Shown here piece after piece: positions 16,811-24,973 of a stretch of DNA of 64,000 nt (within the stretch, counting starts at the first letter, position 1; each line of letters begins with the position of its first letter). The stretch is taken from the NCBI RefSeq assembly GCF_001952935.1, contig NZ_CP018319.1, forward strand, positions 4,484,001 to 4,548,000, given 5' to 3'. The notes under the pieces are model-generated. The model searched no databases. It saw nothing but the letters and a program-made list of their open reading frames with translations, and was not told the DNA's origin. Origin of the DNA: Pseudomonas frederiksbergensis. Lineage in GTDB: Bacteria; Pseudomonadota; Gammaproteobacteria; Pseudomonadales; Pseudomonadaceae. A program made the position numbers and the translations under genes.

Positions 16811-18216
16811 CCCGCCGAATGGCTGATGCGGATCCGCTTGCGTGCACTGCGCGTCAGGCGGATCGACAGCATCAACGCCGCGCAACTCAAGCCCACGATC
16901 AATCCCTGCCACAGCCCGCTCGGGCCGCTCGGCGCGCCGAACCAATCGGTCAAGCCCAGCGCGTAACCCACCGGCAGACCAATGCCCCAGTAAGCGAACA
17001 GCGTCAGGATCATCGTCACCCGCGTGTCTTGATAGCCGCGCAACGCGCCGGCAGCCGTCACCTGGATCGCGTCGGAAAACTGGAACAGCGCCGAATACAC
17101 AATCAGCATCGCCGCGACATGAATCACCGTCGGGTCGGCGGTGTAAATCGCAGCAATGGGTTCACGCAGCAATAGCATCAGGCTCGCCGACAAGCACGCA
17201 TAAGCCAGGGCGGTGCCCATGCCGACACCGGCGGCGAAGCGGGCTTCACGTGGCTCCTCGCGGCCCAGCGCCTGACCGACTCGCACGGTCACGGCCATGC
17301 CCAAGGAGTAGGGGATCATGAACACCAACGAGCTGAAGTTCAGCGCGATCTGGTGCCCGGCGACCACGGTGGCGCCGAGGCTGCCGATCAGCAGCGCAAT
17401 CACCGCGAAGATGCTCGATTCGGCAAATACCGCGATGCCGATCGGCAGGCCGATGCCCAGCAGGCGTTTGATCACCGACCACTGCGGCCAGTCGAAACGG
17501 CTGAACAACTCACTCGACTGATACGCTGGCGCCCAGCGCTCCCACCCGGCCATGCCCAGCGCCATTACCCACATCACGATCGCCGTGGCCCAACCGCAAC
17601 CGACACCGCCCATGGCCGGCACACCGAAGTGGCCATAGATGAAGATGTAATTCAGCGGAATGTTCAACGCCAGTCCGCACAGCCCCAGCACCATGGCCGG
17701 GCGCGTACGTCCCAGTCCATCACTGAAGCAGCGCAGCACATGGTAGAAGGCAACGGCGGGCAAACCACTGGCGATGCCGTGCAGGTATTGCATGCACGGG
17801 CCGATCAATTCGGGATCGACCTTCATGATGTGCAGAATCGGTTCGGCGCTGAACAACATGCCGGTCGCCATCAAGCCCACCACCAATGCCAGCCACAGAG
17901 CCTGGCGCACGATCGGGCCGATTTCGCTGTGGGTGCCGGCACCGAAACGCTGGGCGACTTTCGGGGTGGTTGCCAGCAGCGTGCCGGTCATCAACAGAAA
18001 CACCGGCACCCAGATCGAGTTGCCCAGCGCCACTGCCGCCAGATCCCGTGGCCCGACCCTGCCCGCCATTACCGCATCGACGAAGCCCATGGCGGTGGTC
18101 GCCAGCTGCGCGATCATGATCGGCAAGGCCAGGCCGAGCAGGTTTTTCAGCTCCAGGCGAACCCGGGCCGGGCGGGTGAGGGAAGTAGCGGCGGGGCGGT
18201 CAGTCACGGAATTCAA
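16807..18216 (-). CDS. norM: MATE-family multidrug exporter (NorM/PmpM type)
   Basis: 469 residues with twelve hydrophobic segments in two matching halves. LGLALPIMIAQLATTAMGFVD near residues 29-49 is typical of NorM, and GLPIGIAVFAESS begins the second half. These proteins export cationic drugs in exchange for Na+ or H+; the closest named protein I recall is P. aeruginosa PmpM. No ATG fits the N-terminus: the frame opens with TTG at 18216, and a GTG lies at 18207. Upstream is a 43-base inverted repeat. Confidence 0.9.
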   Translation of the reverse strand: MNSVTDRPAATSLTRPARVRLELKNLLGLALPIMIAQLATTAMGFVDAVMAGRVGPRDLAAVALGNSIWVPVFLLMTGTLLATTPKVAQRFGAGTHSEIGPIVRQALWLALVVGLMATGMLFSAEPILHIMKVDPELIGPCMQYLHGIASGLPAVAFYHVLRCFSDGLGRTRPAMVLGLCGLALNIPLNYIFIYGHFGVPAMGGVGCGWATAIVMWVMALGMAGWERWAPAYQSSELFSRFDWPQWSVIKRLLGIGLPIGIAVFAESSIFAVIALLIGSLGATVVAGHQIALNFSSLVFMIPYSLGMAVTVRVGQALGREEPREARFAAGVGMGTALAYACLSASLMLLLREPIAAIYTADPTVIHVAAMLIVYSALFQFSDAIQVTAAGALRGYQDTRVTMILTLFAYWGIGLPVGYALGLTDWFGAPSGPSGLWQGLIVGLSCAALMLSIRLTRSARKRIRISHSAG

Positions 18217-18550
18217 GGGCGAAACGTCCAGAGGTATTGATGCGCAAGGCGGCGCATTCTACGCCCTGACGCAGTGGTCAGGAAAAGAGCTGTGTTAGGG
18301 ATTTGTAATCGAAGACTAATGGTGTCCGAGATCCCCTGTGGCGAGGGGATTTATCCCCGTTGGGCTGCGAAGCAGCCCCTATTCCTGAATCCACGTTATT
18401 ACAGACACACCGCGTGCACAGGTTCTGGGACTGCTTCGCAGCCCAACGGGGATAAATCCCCTCGCCACAGGGGGTGTGATGACCCCTAATGCGCGCTGGC
18501 CCACTACGGCCATCTCCGCCTACACTGCCGATCCGCCAAAGGAGCCTGCC
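18217..18550. other. Divergent intergenic region norM-pdxB
   Basis: 334 bases. Most of it is the 141-base inverted repeat at 18333-18473; the rest holds the leaders of the two divergent genes. TACACT at 18521-18526 is a possible -10 element for pdxB, but no good -35 pairs with it. Confidence 0.5.
18333..18473. repeat. Inverted repeat with 43-base perfect arms, family C
   Basis: Arms 18333-18375 and 18431-18473 are exact reverse complements around a 55-base loop. Each arm contains two smaller palindromes (GGGGATTTATCCCC and CTGCGAAGCAG). The sequence differs from the two other palindrome families in the window. Confidence 0.9.
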
Positions 18551-19693
18551 ATGCTGATTGTTGCCGACGAAAATATCCCGCTGCTCGATGCCTTCTTCGA
18601 AGGTTTCGGTGAAATCCGCCGGGTGCCGGGACGTTCCATCGACCGCGCCACCGTCGAACAGGCCGATGTGCTGCTGGTGCGCTCGGTGACCAACGTTAAC
18701 CGCGCGTTGCTCGAAGGCAGCAAGGTCCGCTTTGTCGGCACCTGCACCATCGGCACCGATCACCTGGATCTGGATTACTTTCAGCGGGCCGGCATCACCT
18801 GGTCCAGCGCTCCCGGCTGCAACGCTCGCGGCGTGGTCGACTACGTGCTTGGCAGTCTGCTGACCCTGGCCGAAATCGAAGGCGCCGACCTGGCACAACG
18901 CACCTACGGCATCGTCGGTGCCGGTGAAGTGGGTGGCCGACTGGTCAAGGTCCTGCAAGGTCTGGGCTGGAACGTGCTGGTCTGCGATCCGCCAAGGCAA
19001 GCGGCAGAAGGTGGCGATTACGTCAGCCTCGAACAGATCATCGAGCAGTGCGATGTCATCAGTCTGCACACGCCGTTGAAGAAACACGGTGCCCAGTCGA
19101 CCTGGCATCTGTTGGATAAAAACCGCTTGAACCAGCTCAAGCCCGGCACTTGGCTGATCAACGCCAGTCGCGGCCCGGTGGTGGACAACGCCGCGCTGCG
19201 CGAGGTGCTGCTGCAGCGTGAAGACCTGCAAGCAGTGCTGGACGTCTGGGAAGGCGAGCCGGAGGTCGATGTGGCCTTGGCCGAACTCTGCGTGCTGGCG
19301 ACGCCGCACATTGCCGGTTACAGCCTCGATGGCAGACAACGTGGGACTGCGCAGATCTATCAGGCCTATTGCGCTTTTCTCGGGCAAGCGGCCCCGATCA
19401 ACTTGAACGATTTGCTGCCCGCGCCCTGGTTGTCGCAAGTGACCTTGAACGCCAACAGCGATCCGGCCTGGTCGCTGGCCATGTTGTGCCGTGGCGTGTA
19501 CGACCCGCGCCGCGACGATGCGGATTTCCGTCGCAGCCTTGTAGGCAATGTGAGCGAACAGCGTGCGGCGTTCGATTCACTGCGCAAACATTACCTATTG
19601 CGGCGTGAGATTGATGGGTTGCGGGTGCGGATCGAGGGGGATTCGCCGGCATTGCAGAAGATTGTGGCGGCGTTGGGTGCTTCGGCTGTCTGA
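18551..19693 (+). CDS. pdxB: Erythronate-4-phosphate dehydrogenase
   Basis: 380 residues from ATG 18551, with AAAGGAG 7 bases upstream; the 25 codons before it run into the inverted repeat. It oxidises 4-phosphoerythronate in the DXP-dependent pyridoxal phosphate pathway. A D-2-hydroxyacid dehydrogenase fold is seen: Rossmann GIVGAGEVGGRLVKVL near 119-134, then NASRGPVVDNAAL, DVWEGEPEVD and the catalytic-His segment TPHIAGYSLDG. The C-terminal PdxB dimerisation domain follows. Confidence 0.96.
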   Translation: MLIVADENIPLLDAFFEGFGEIRRVPGRSIDRATVEQADVLLVRSVTNVNRALLEGSKVRFVGTCTIGTDHLDLDYFQRAGITWSSAPGCNARGVVDYVLGSLLTLAEIEGADLAQRTYGIVGAGEVGGRLVKVLQGLGWNVLVCDPPRQAAEGGDYVSLEQIIEQCDVISLHTPLKKHGAQSTWHLLDKNRLNQLKPGTWLINASRGPVVDNAALREVLLQREDLQAVLDVWEGEPEVDVALAELCVLATPHIAGYSLDGRQRGTAQIYQAYCAFLGQAAPINLNDLLPAPWLSQVTLNANSDPAWSLAMLCRGVYDPRRDDADFRRSLVGNVSEQRAAFDSLRKHYLLRREIDGLRVRIEGDSPALQKIVAALGASAV

Positions 19694-19709
19694 GCATCGA
19701 GTTGGCCCC

Positions 19710-19773
19710 TTCGCGAGCAGGCTCGCTCCCACATTAATCTCAGTCGTATTGTGGGAGCGAGCCTGCTCGCGAA
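19710..19773. repeat. REP pair downstream of pdxB
   Basis: 24-base perfect arms (19710-19733 and 19750-19773) with core GCGAGCAGGCTCGCTCCCAC and a 16-base loop. A variant of the REP family seen at 9501 and 62726. Confidence 0.85.
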
Positions 19774-19805
19774 TGGCTGCACCTCCATTTTGGATCAGCA
19801 GCCAT

Positions 19806-19833
19806 AAAAAACCCGGCCATCAGAGGCCGGGTC
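19806..19833 (-). terminator. Terminator of the 59-residue PA1571-like gene
   Basis: Stem ACCCGGCC / GGCCGGGT with a 6-base loop and TTTTTT following on the minus strand, 19 bases past the stop. Confidence 0.88.
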
Positions 19834-19851
19834 AAGAAGACGATGGCTATA

Positions 19852-20031
19852 TCACTCTTGTTCGGCAGGCTTGACCAATCGCTTTTCCAGTTCGCGGCAA
19901 GCGTCTTGGATCATGTTTTCAGTGATCGGTACTTCGTGCCCATCCTCATCGATAATCGAGCAACCCAAAGACTGGTCTGGCTGCGTGCGGATCACTGGAA
20001 TCTTGTCTTCGCTGCTGTTTTGCAAGGACAT
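19852..20031 (-). CDS. Small conserved protein, PA1571-like
   Basis: 59 residues from ATG 20031, chosen because GAGGAGA lies 7 bases upstream and the longer frame adds non-conserved sequence. It begins MSLQNSSEDKIPVIR and has a short conserved body (DEDGHEVPITENMIQDACRELEKRL) ending in a helix. It resembles what I recall as the PA1571 family of small Pseudomonas proteins of unknown function. No membrane segment or metal motif. It has its own terminator. Confidence 0.75.
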   Translation of the reverse strand: MSLQNSSEDKIPVIRTQPDQSLGCSIIDEDGHEVPITENMIQDACRELEKRLVKPAEQE

Positions 20032-20291
20032 GGCCTGTCTCCTCATCAGGTTGTGTACTAACTGTAGAACCGCCACGTGACCGGGCTGTGACAGCTTCTT
20101 GCGATCTTTCCAGGGCGGCAACATCAGTCCACCAGAAATGCCGCGGCGTTGCCACCCGGACTTTAGACCAATACCGTCTAGGGCCTAGTCTTTGCGGTCA
20201 TATTTAACCTGACTCATTTTGATTTACAGCGTTCAATCCTATCGACCGGTGTAGGCTTGAGCGCGTCAAACCCTATTGGTTGCGCCATCGA

Positions 20292-22067
20292 ATGATCTCC
20301 ATCCTCTCTTCCCGTCACCGTCGCGCCATGCGCCTGGCCCTGCGTTTCATCGCGCCTTATCGCTGGCCGGCCGTCGGTGCCTTGCTCGCATTGATCGTGA
20401 CGGCGGGTATTACCTTGTCCATGGGGCAGGGGATTCGCCTGCTGGTGGATCAGGGTTTCATGACCCAGTCGCCGCATTTGCTCAACCAGTCCATCGGCTT
20501 GTTTATGTTGCTGGTGGTGGGGCTGGCGATTGGCACCTTCGCGCGTTTTTACCTGGTCTCATGGATCGGCGAGCGCGTTGTCGCGGACATCCGTCGTCAG
20601 GTGTTCAACCATCTGATTTACCTGCATCCAGGGTTCTACGAAGACAACCGCAGCTCCGAGATCCAGTCGCGGTTGACCGCTGACACCACGCTGCTGCAAT
20701 CGGTGATCGGCTCTTCGCTGTCGCTGTTTTTGCGCAACCTGTTGATGGTGATCGGCGGGATTGTCCTGCTGTTTATCACCAACCCCAAACTCACCAGCAT
20801 CGTGGTGGTCGCGTTGCCGTTGGTGATCGCGCCGATCCTGATCTTCGGCCGTCGGGTGCGTAGTCTGTCGCGCCTGAGCCAGGACCGGATTGCCGATATC
20901 GGCAGCTATGTTTCCGAAACCCTGGGCCAGATCAAAACCGTGCAGGCTTACAACCATCAAGTTCAGGATGAGCAGCGCTTTGCCGTCACGGTGGAGGAGG
21001 CCTTCAACACCGCTCGCAAGCGGATCTTCCAGCGGGCCTGGCTGATTACCCTGGTGATTGTGCTGGTGCTGGGCGCCGTCGGGGTAATGCTCTGGGTCGG
21101 CGGAATGGATGTGATCGCCGGGCGGATTTCCGCGGGCGAGCTGGCGGCGTTTGTGTTTTACAGCCTGATTGTCGGCAGTGCATTCGGCACGTTGAGCGAA
21201 GTGATTGGCGAACTGCAACGTGCCGCCGGCGCCGCCGAGCGGATTGCCGAGTTGCTGCGCTCGGAAAACATCATCCGGCCACCGACCACTGGCGTGGTGA
21301 CTTTGCCTGAACGGGTGAAGGGTGACCTGGTGCTGCAAGACGTGCGCTTTTCCTACCCGTCGCGTCCCGAAAGCTATGCGGTCGATGGTTTGAATCTGAC
21401 GATCAATGCCGGCGAAACCCTCGCGTTGGTCGGGCCGTCCGGTGCCGGCAAGTCGACGGTGTATGACTTGCTGCTGCGCTTTTACGACCCGTCCGAAGGA
21501 CGCATCCTGCTTGACGGCGTGCCGTTGACTCAACTCGATCCGTTGGACTTGCGCCGCTGCTTCGCCCTGGTCTCGCAATCCCCGGCGCTGTTCTTTGGCA
21601 GCATCGAAGAGAACCTTCGCTACGGCAACCCGACGGCCACCCTGGCCCAGGTTCAGGAAGCGGCGAAAATCGCCTACGCCCACGACTTCATCGAACAGAT
21701 GCCCAACGGCTACCAGACCCACCTTGGCGACGGTGGCCTCGGTTTGTCCGGCGGCCAACGCCAGCGCCTGGCCATCGCCCGGGCATTGCTGGTGGACGCA
21801 CCGATCCTGCTGCTGGACGAAGCCACCAGCGCTCTCGACGCCCAGAGCGAACACCTGATCCAGCAAGCCCTGCCGAGCCTGATGAAAAACCGCACCACGT
21901 TGGTCATCGCCCACCGGCTGGCGACGGTAAAGAATGCTGACCGGATCGCGGTGATGGACCAAGGGAAACTGGTGGCGGTGGGGACGCATCAGGAATTGAT
22001 TGCGAGCAACGCGCTGTATGCGCGGTTGGCGGCGTTGCAGTTTAACGATGGACATGAGGCCGCGTGA
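20292..22067 (+). CDS. MsbA-like ABC exporter, fused permease and ATPase
   Basis: About 591 residues. Residues 1-310 hold six membrane helices of an ABC exporter domain; the ATPase half has Walker A GPSGAGKST, signature LSGGQRQR, Walker B ILLLDEATS and switch His in VIAHRLATV. It is a homodimeric half-transporter of the MsbA-related type (TIGR02204-like, from memory). The substrate is unknown; lipid or drug export is typical. No clear ribosome site precedes the ATG at 20292; an in-frame ATG at 20328 (MRLALRF) is an alternative start. Confidence 0.85.
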   Translation: MISILSSRHRRAMRLALRFIAPYRWPAVGALLALIVTAGITLSMGQGIRLLVDQGFMTQSPHLLNQSIGLFMLLVVGLAIGTFARFYLVSWIGERVVADIRRQVFNHLIYLHPGFYEDNRSSEIQSRLTADTTLLQSVIGSSLSLFLRNLLMVIGGIVLLFITNPKLTSIVVVALPLVIAPILIFGRRVRSLSRLSQDRIADIGSYVSETLGQIKTVQAYNHQVQDEQRFAVTVEEAFNTARKRIFQRAWLITLVIVLVLGAVGVMLWVGGMDVIAGRISAGELAAFVFYSLIVGSAFGTLSEVIGELQRAAGAAERIAELLRSENIIRPPTTGVVTLPERVKGDLVLQDVRFSYPSRPESYAVDGLNLTINAGETLALVGPSGAGKSTVYDLLLRFYDPSEGRILLDGVPLTQLDPLDLRRCFALVSQSPALFFGSIEENLRYGNPTATLAQVQEAAKIAYAHDFIEQMPNGYQTHLGDGGLGLSGGQRQRLAIARALLVDAPILLLDEATSALDAQSEHLIQQALPSLMKNRTTLVIAHRLATVKNADRIAVMDQGKLVAVGTHQELIASNALYARLAALQFNDGHEAA

Positions 22068-22134
22068 TGAGAGCTGCTGAATGTTGCCGGAGTCGGGCAT
22101 TATGTCGACCCCAGTTGCGAGCCTGGAAAGAGAT

Positions 22135-22762
22135 ATGAGTCGTTATCAACCCCCGTTGACCCTGACCACCAGAATGTTGGCGTTGGTCGCGGGGATGCTC
22201 GGCGACTGATTGGCATCCGCTAATCATCAGATGCGTCTTCCATTACGAATTCGAGTTCATCCATCCCTTCACTGACGGTAACGGACGCATGGGCCGTCTT
22301 TGGCAGACTTTGATACTCAGTCAATGGCGCCCGGTGTTGGCATATTTGCCTGTCGAAGCGGTCATTCGAGATCAGCAGGATGCTTATTACGCGGCATTGT
22401 CGGCGGCTGATCAGTTGGCTGAGGCGACGCCTTTTGTCGAGTTCATGCTGCAAGCATTGAGTCTCGCGCTTGAGGAAGCAGCCCTTGGTGAATCAGTAAC
22501 CGACCCAGTAACCGACCTGGTAAGCGACTCAGTAGGGAAATTGCTTTCAGCGCTCCATATTAACGGCCCGCTTAAAATCAGCGACTTAATGACAGAGGTC
22601 GGTTTGGCTCACAAGGCGACCTTTCGGGCTAACTATCTCAGGCCCGCATTGGCTGCCAACTTGATTGAAATGACCAATCCCGGGTCGCCAAGCAGCCCTG
22701 CTCAAAAATATCGACTGACCCAGCATGGCAAGCGGATTGCCGCACGGCTCAAGTCGGCGTAG
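22135..22762 (+). pseudogene. Fic-family protein, decayed by internal deletion and frameshift
   Basis: The ATG at 22135 starts the usual Fic N-terminus (MSRYQPPLTLTTRMLALVAG) but stops at a TGA near 22207. In another frame the text resumes at about 22205 with DWHPLIIRCVFHYEFEF, then the intact Fic motif HPFTDGNGRMGR and a C-terminal winged-helix domain to 22762. The stretch between, probably over 100 residues in intact homologues and including the Fic N-lobe, is missing. Intact members transfer AMP to target proteins. The piece from ATG 22289 could still be translated but would lack the motif histidine. Confidence 0.8.
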
Positions 22763-22777
22763 TCGTTCTGGACGCGA

Positions 22778-22816
22778 ATAAAAAATGCCCGCATCAATTG
22801 GTGCGGGCATTTTTGT
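22778..22816. terminator. Bidirectional terminator between the Fic remnant and slt
   Basis: Stem AAAAATGCCCGCA / TGCGGGCATTTTT with an 8-base loop, between converging genes. Confidence 0.9.
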
Positions 22817-22831
22817 CAGTGCTTCGAAGGT

Positions 22832-24760
22832 TCATTGATCGTCAAAATAGCGCTCATGCCAATCCACCAACGGCTGCGGTGAGTTGAGCTTCTGGCCGTA
22901 GATCACCGAGTACGACAGCACGTTCTGCACGTACTGACGGGTTTCGTCGAACGGGATGCTTTCCACCCACACGTCGAAGCTCAGGTGGTCCGCACCACGC
23001 AGCCACTGGCGCACGCGGCTGGGGCCGGCGTTGTAGGCGGCGGAGGCGAGGACGCGGTTGCCGTTGAACTGGCTGTGGACCTGGCTCAGGTAGGCGGCGC
23101 CGAGCTGGATGTTCTTGTCCGGATCGAACACTTGCTGCGGCGAGGCCAGTGGAATGCTGAACTTGCGCGCGGTTTCCTTGGCGGTGCCGGGCATCAGTTG
23201 CATCAGGCCGCTGGCGCCGACGCCGGAGCGGGCGTCGGCCATGAAGGCACTTTCCTGGCGGGTGATGGCGAATACCCAGCTCGAGTGCAGTCCACGGACC
23301 TTGGCTTCACGGACCAGGGTTTCGCGGTGGGCCATCGGGAAGCGGATATCCAGGTCGTCCCAGTATTTCGCCTGACTGATGGTGCGAATTGCCGGGAAAT
23401 ACCATTTCAGGTCGTAGGCCAGTTTCGCCTGGGCGACCATCTCGTCGCGGTTGAAGTGGCGGCTGACGTGGTACCACTCGCGACGACCATCGACGATCTG
23501 CCCGCGAGCATGGAATTCCAGGGCGCGTCGTATGCCGGGGGTATTGCGCACCTTGTTGATCAGCGCCTGGCTGAGCACCAGCGGTTTGTTGTTCAGCGAA
23601 TAGGGGGATTGCGAGCGGTCGGCGGCCAGGAAGCCGTAGAAGTCGCGCTCATGAGCCAGGTTCTTGTACAGCGTCTGTGCTTCCGGATTCTGTGGCTGGG
23701 CCAGTTCCAGGCTGCGAGCCTGCCAGTAACGCCAGCGGTTGGTGGTGGCCAGATCCTGAGGCAGGCGACGCGTCAATTGATAGGCATCATCCCAACGGGC
23801 CAGACGCAATAGCAGGCGCAGGCGCCATTCAGAAACGGTGTTGTCCCGCAACTCCGGGTCGTACTTGGTCATCACGTCCAGCGCGCGGCTGTCGTAACGT
23901 CGTGCAAGGGTCAGCCCGATTTCCCGGGCGATGGCCACTTTTTCGTCTCGCGAGAAGTGCATGCTGCTGGCATAGCCGTCGAGCAAGGCCATCGCCTTGT
24001 CCGGATCCTGTTTGGCCAGGCGGCGCAGGCCGAGGCTGACGATGTCGGACATTGGCTCGTCGGCCGGGGTAAACCGCGACGGTTGATTGAGCAGCTCGGG
24101 TTTCTGCGCCACATCAATCAGCAAGCGACCGCGAGGGGCGAGGGTGGACAGGCTGTTGACCAGGCTGTTAGCCAGCGGATAGTTGCGTGCCTGGGCGGCA
24201 AGTTTGGTGCGTTCCCAACGTTTCTGCTCGGTCAACTGGCCTTCGGCAGCCCATTGTCCAAATAACGCATCGCACGCGGCAGGTTGGGATTTGCCGGTCA
24301 GCCAGAGTTTATTGGCGTTGGCGTAACCTTCGGCTTTCTGGTTATGCCCGATCTGATACTGCGCGTTCAGGCAGTCCAGTTCGGTGAAATTGAGCTTGGG
24401 GTCGTAGTACTTGACGAAGGTCGCCCAGTCGCCGCGTTCGGCCAGCCAGCGCAACCAGCGCAATTTCATCCAGTTGGCCTGGGGCAGGTCGCCGTGCTCG
24501 GCGAGGAATTTCTCGATTTCGGCATTGCTCGCGGTTTTCAGGCGTGCGGTCAGTTCGTCATACGCCAGGTACGGCTCCAGCGGGTAATCGCTGAGGGCCT
24601 GGCTGTAACGGAAATAAGGACCGCTATCCCCCTTGGCGAGAGCGCGCTTGGCTTCATCGTAATATTGGCGCTGAGTGGACAGGTCCACCGCCTGGGCGGT
24701 TTGAACGGCAGTGGCAGAAAGAAGAAAACAGGATAAAAAACTTAAAAGGCGACTGCGCAT
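22832..24760 (-). CDS. slt: Soluble lytic murein transglycosylase (Slt70 type)
   Basis: 642 residues from ATG 24760, which begins a clean signal peptide (MRSRLLSFLSCFLLSATAVQ, cleavage near AQA). Upstream in-frame starts at 24784 and 24799 have poor ribosome sites. An alpha-helical superhelical U-domain fills most of the protein; the C-terminal lysozyme-like domain has RQESAFM with catalytic Glu at about 503, then GASGLMQLMPGTA and NIQLGAAYL. It cleaves peptidoglycan in the periplasm with release of 1,6-anhydro-muropeptides, the ligands later handled by NagZ. Confidence 0.95.
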   Translation of the reverse strand: MRSRLLSFLSCFLLSATAVQTAQAVDLSTQRQYYDEAKRALAKGDSGPYFRYSQALSDYPLEPYLAYDELTARLKTASNAEIEKFLAEHGDLPQANWMKLRWLRWLAERGDWATFVKYYDPKLNFTELDCLNAQYQIGHNQKAEGYANANKLWLTGKSQPAACDALFGQWAAEGQLTEQKRWERTKLAAQARNYPLANSLVNSLSTLAPRGRLLIDVAQKPELLNQPSRFTPADEPMSDIVSLGLRRLAKQDPDKAMALLDGYASSMHFSRDEKVAIAREIGLTLARRYDSRALDVMTKYDPELRDNTVSEWRLRLLLRLARWDDAYQLTRRLPQDLATTNRWRYWQARSLELAQPQNPEAQTLYKNLAHERDFYGFLAADRSQSPYSLNNKPLVLSQALINKVRNTPGIRRALEFHARGQIVDGRREWYHVSRHFNRDEMVAQAKLAYDLKWYFPAIRTISQAKYWDDLDIRFPMAHRETLVREAKVRGLHSSWVFAITRQESAFMADARSGVGASGLMQLMPGTAKETARKFSIPLASPQQVFDPDKNIQLGAAYLSQVHSQFNGNRVLASAAYNAGPSRVRQWLRGADHLSFDVWVESIPFDETRQYVQNVLSYSVIYGQKLNSPQPLVDWHERYFDDQ

Positions 24761-24973
24761 GAGACGTCCGGGCAGAGAAATCATGACAAGCGCCGGCAAT
24801 GCCCGCGCTGAATTATCTGTAGCTTAGCCTTTTGCCAGCAGCGGGCGAAAGCTTTGCCGGCCTGTCAGCATCAGTTCGCAACATTTGTCATGCAGAGTGT
24901 CGCGAAGGTGAAATTGCCGGCCTTCTGAAGCCTCAATTCAGGTAGAATGCGCGCCCGGTTTTTGGAGAAGCTC

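Noticed and set aside
15128..16945. 605-codon minus-strand frame opposite rlmM and tusA
   Set aside because: It is a mirror frame of GC-rich genes on the plus strand, with His/Gln/Arg-rich, family-less sequence, and it runs through a palindromic repeat.
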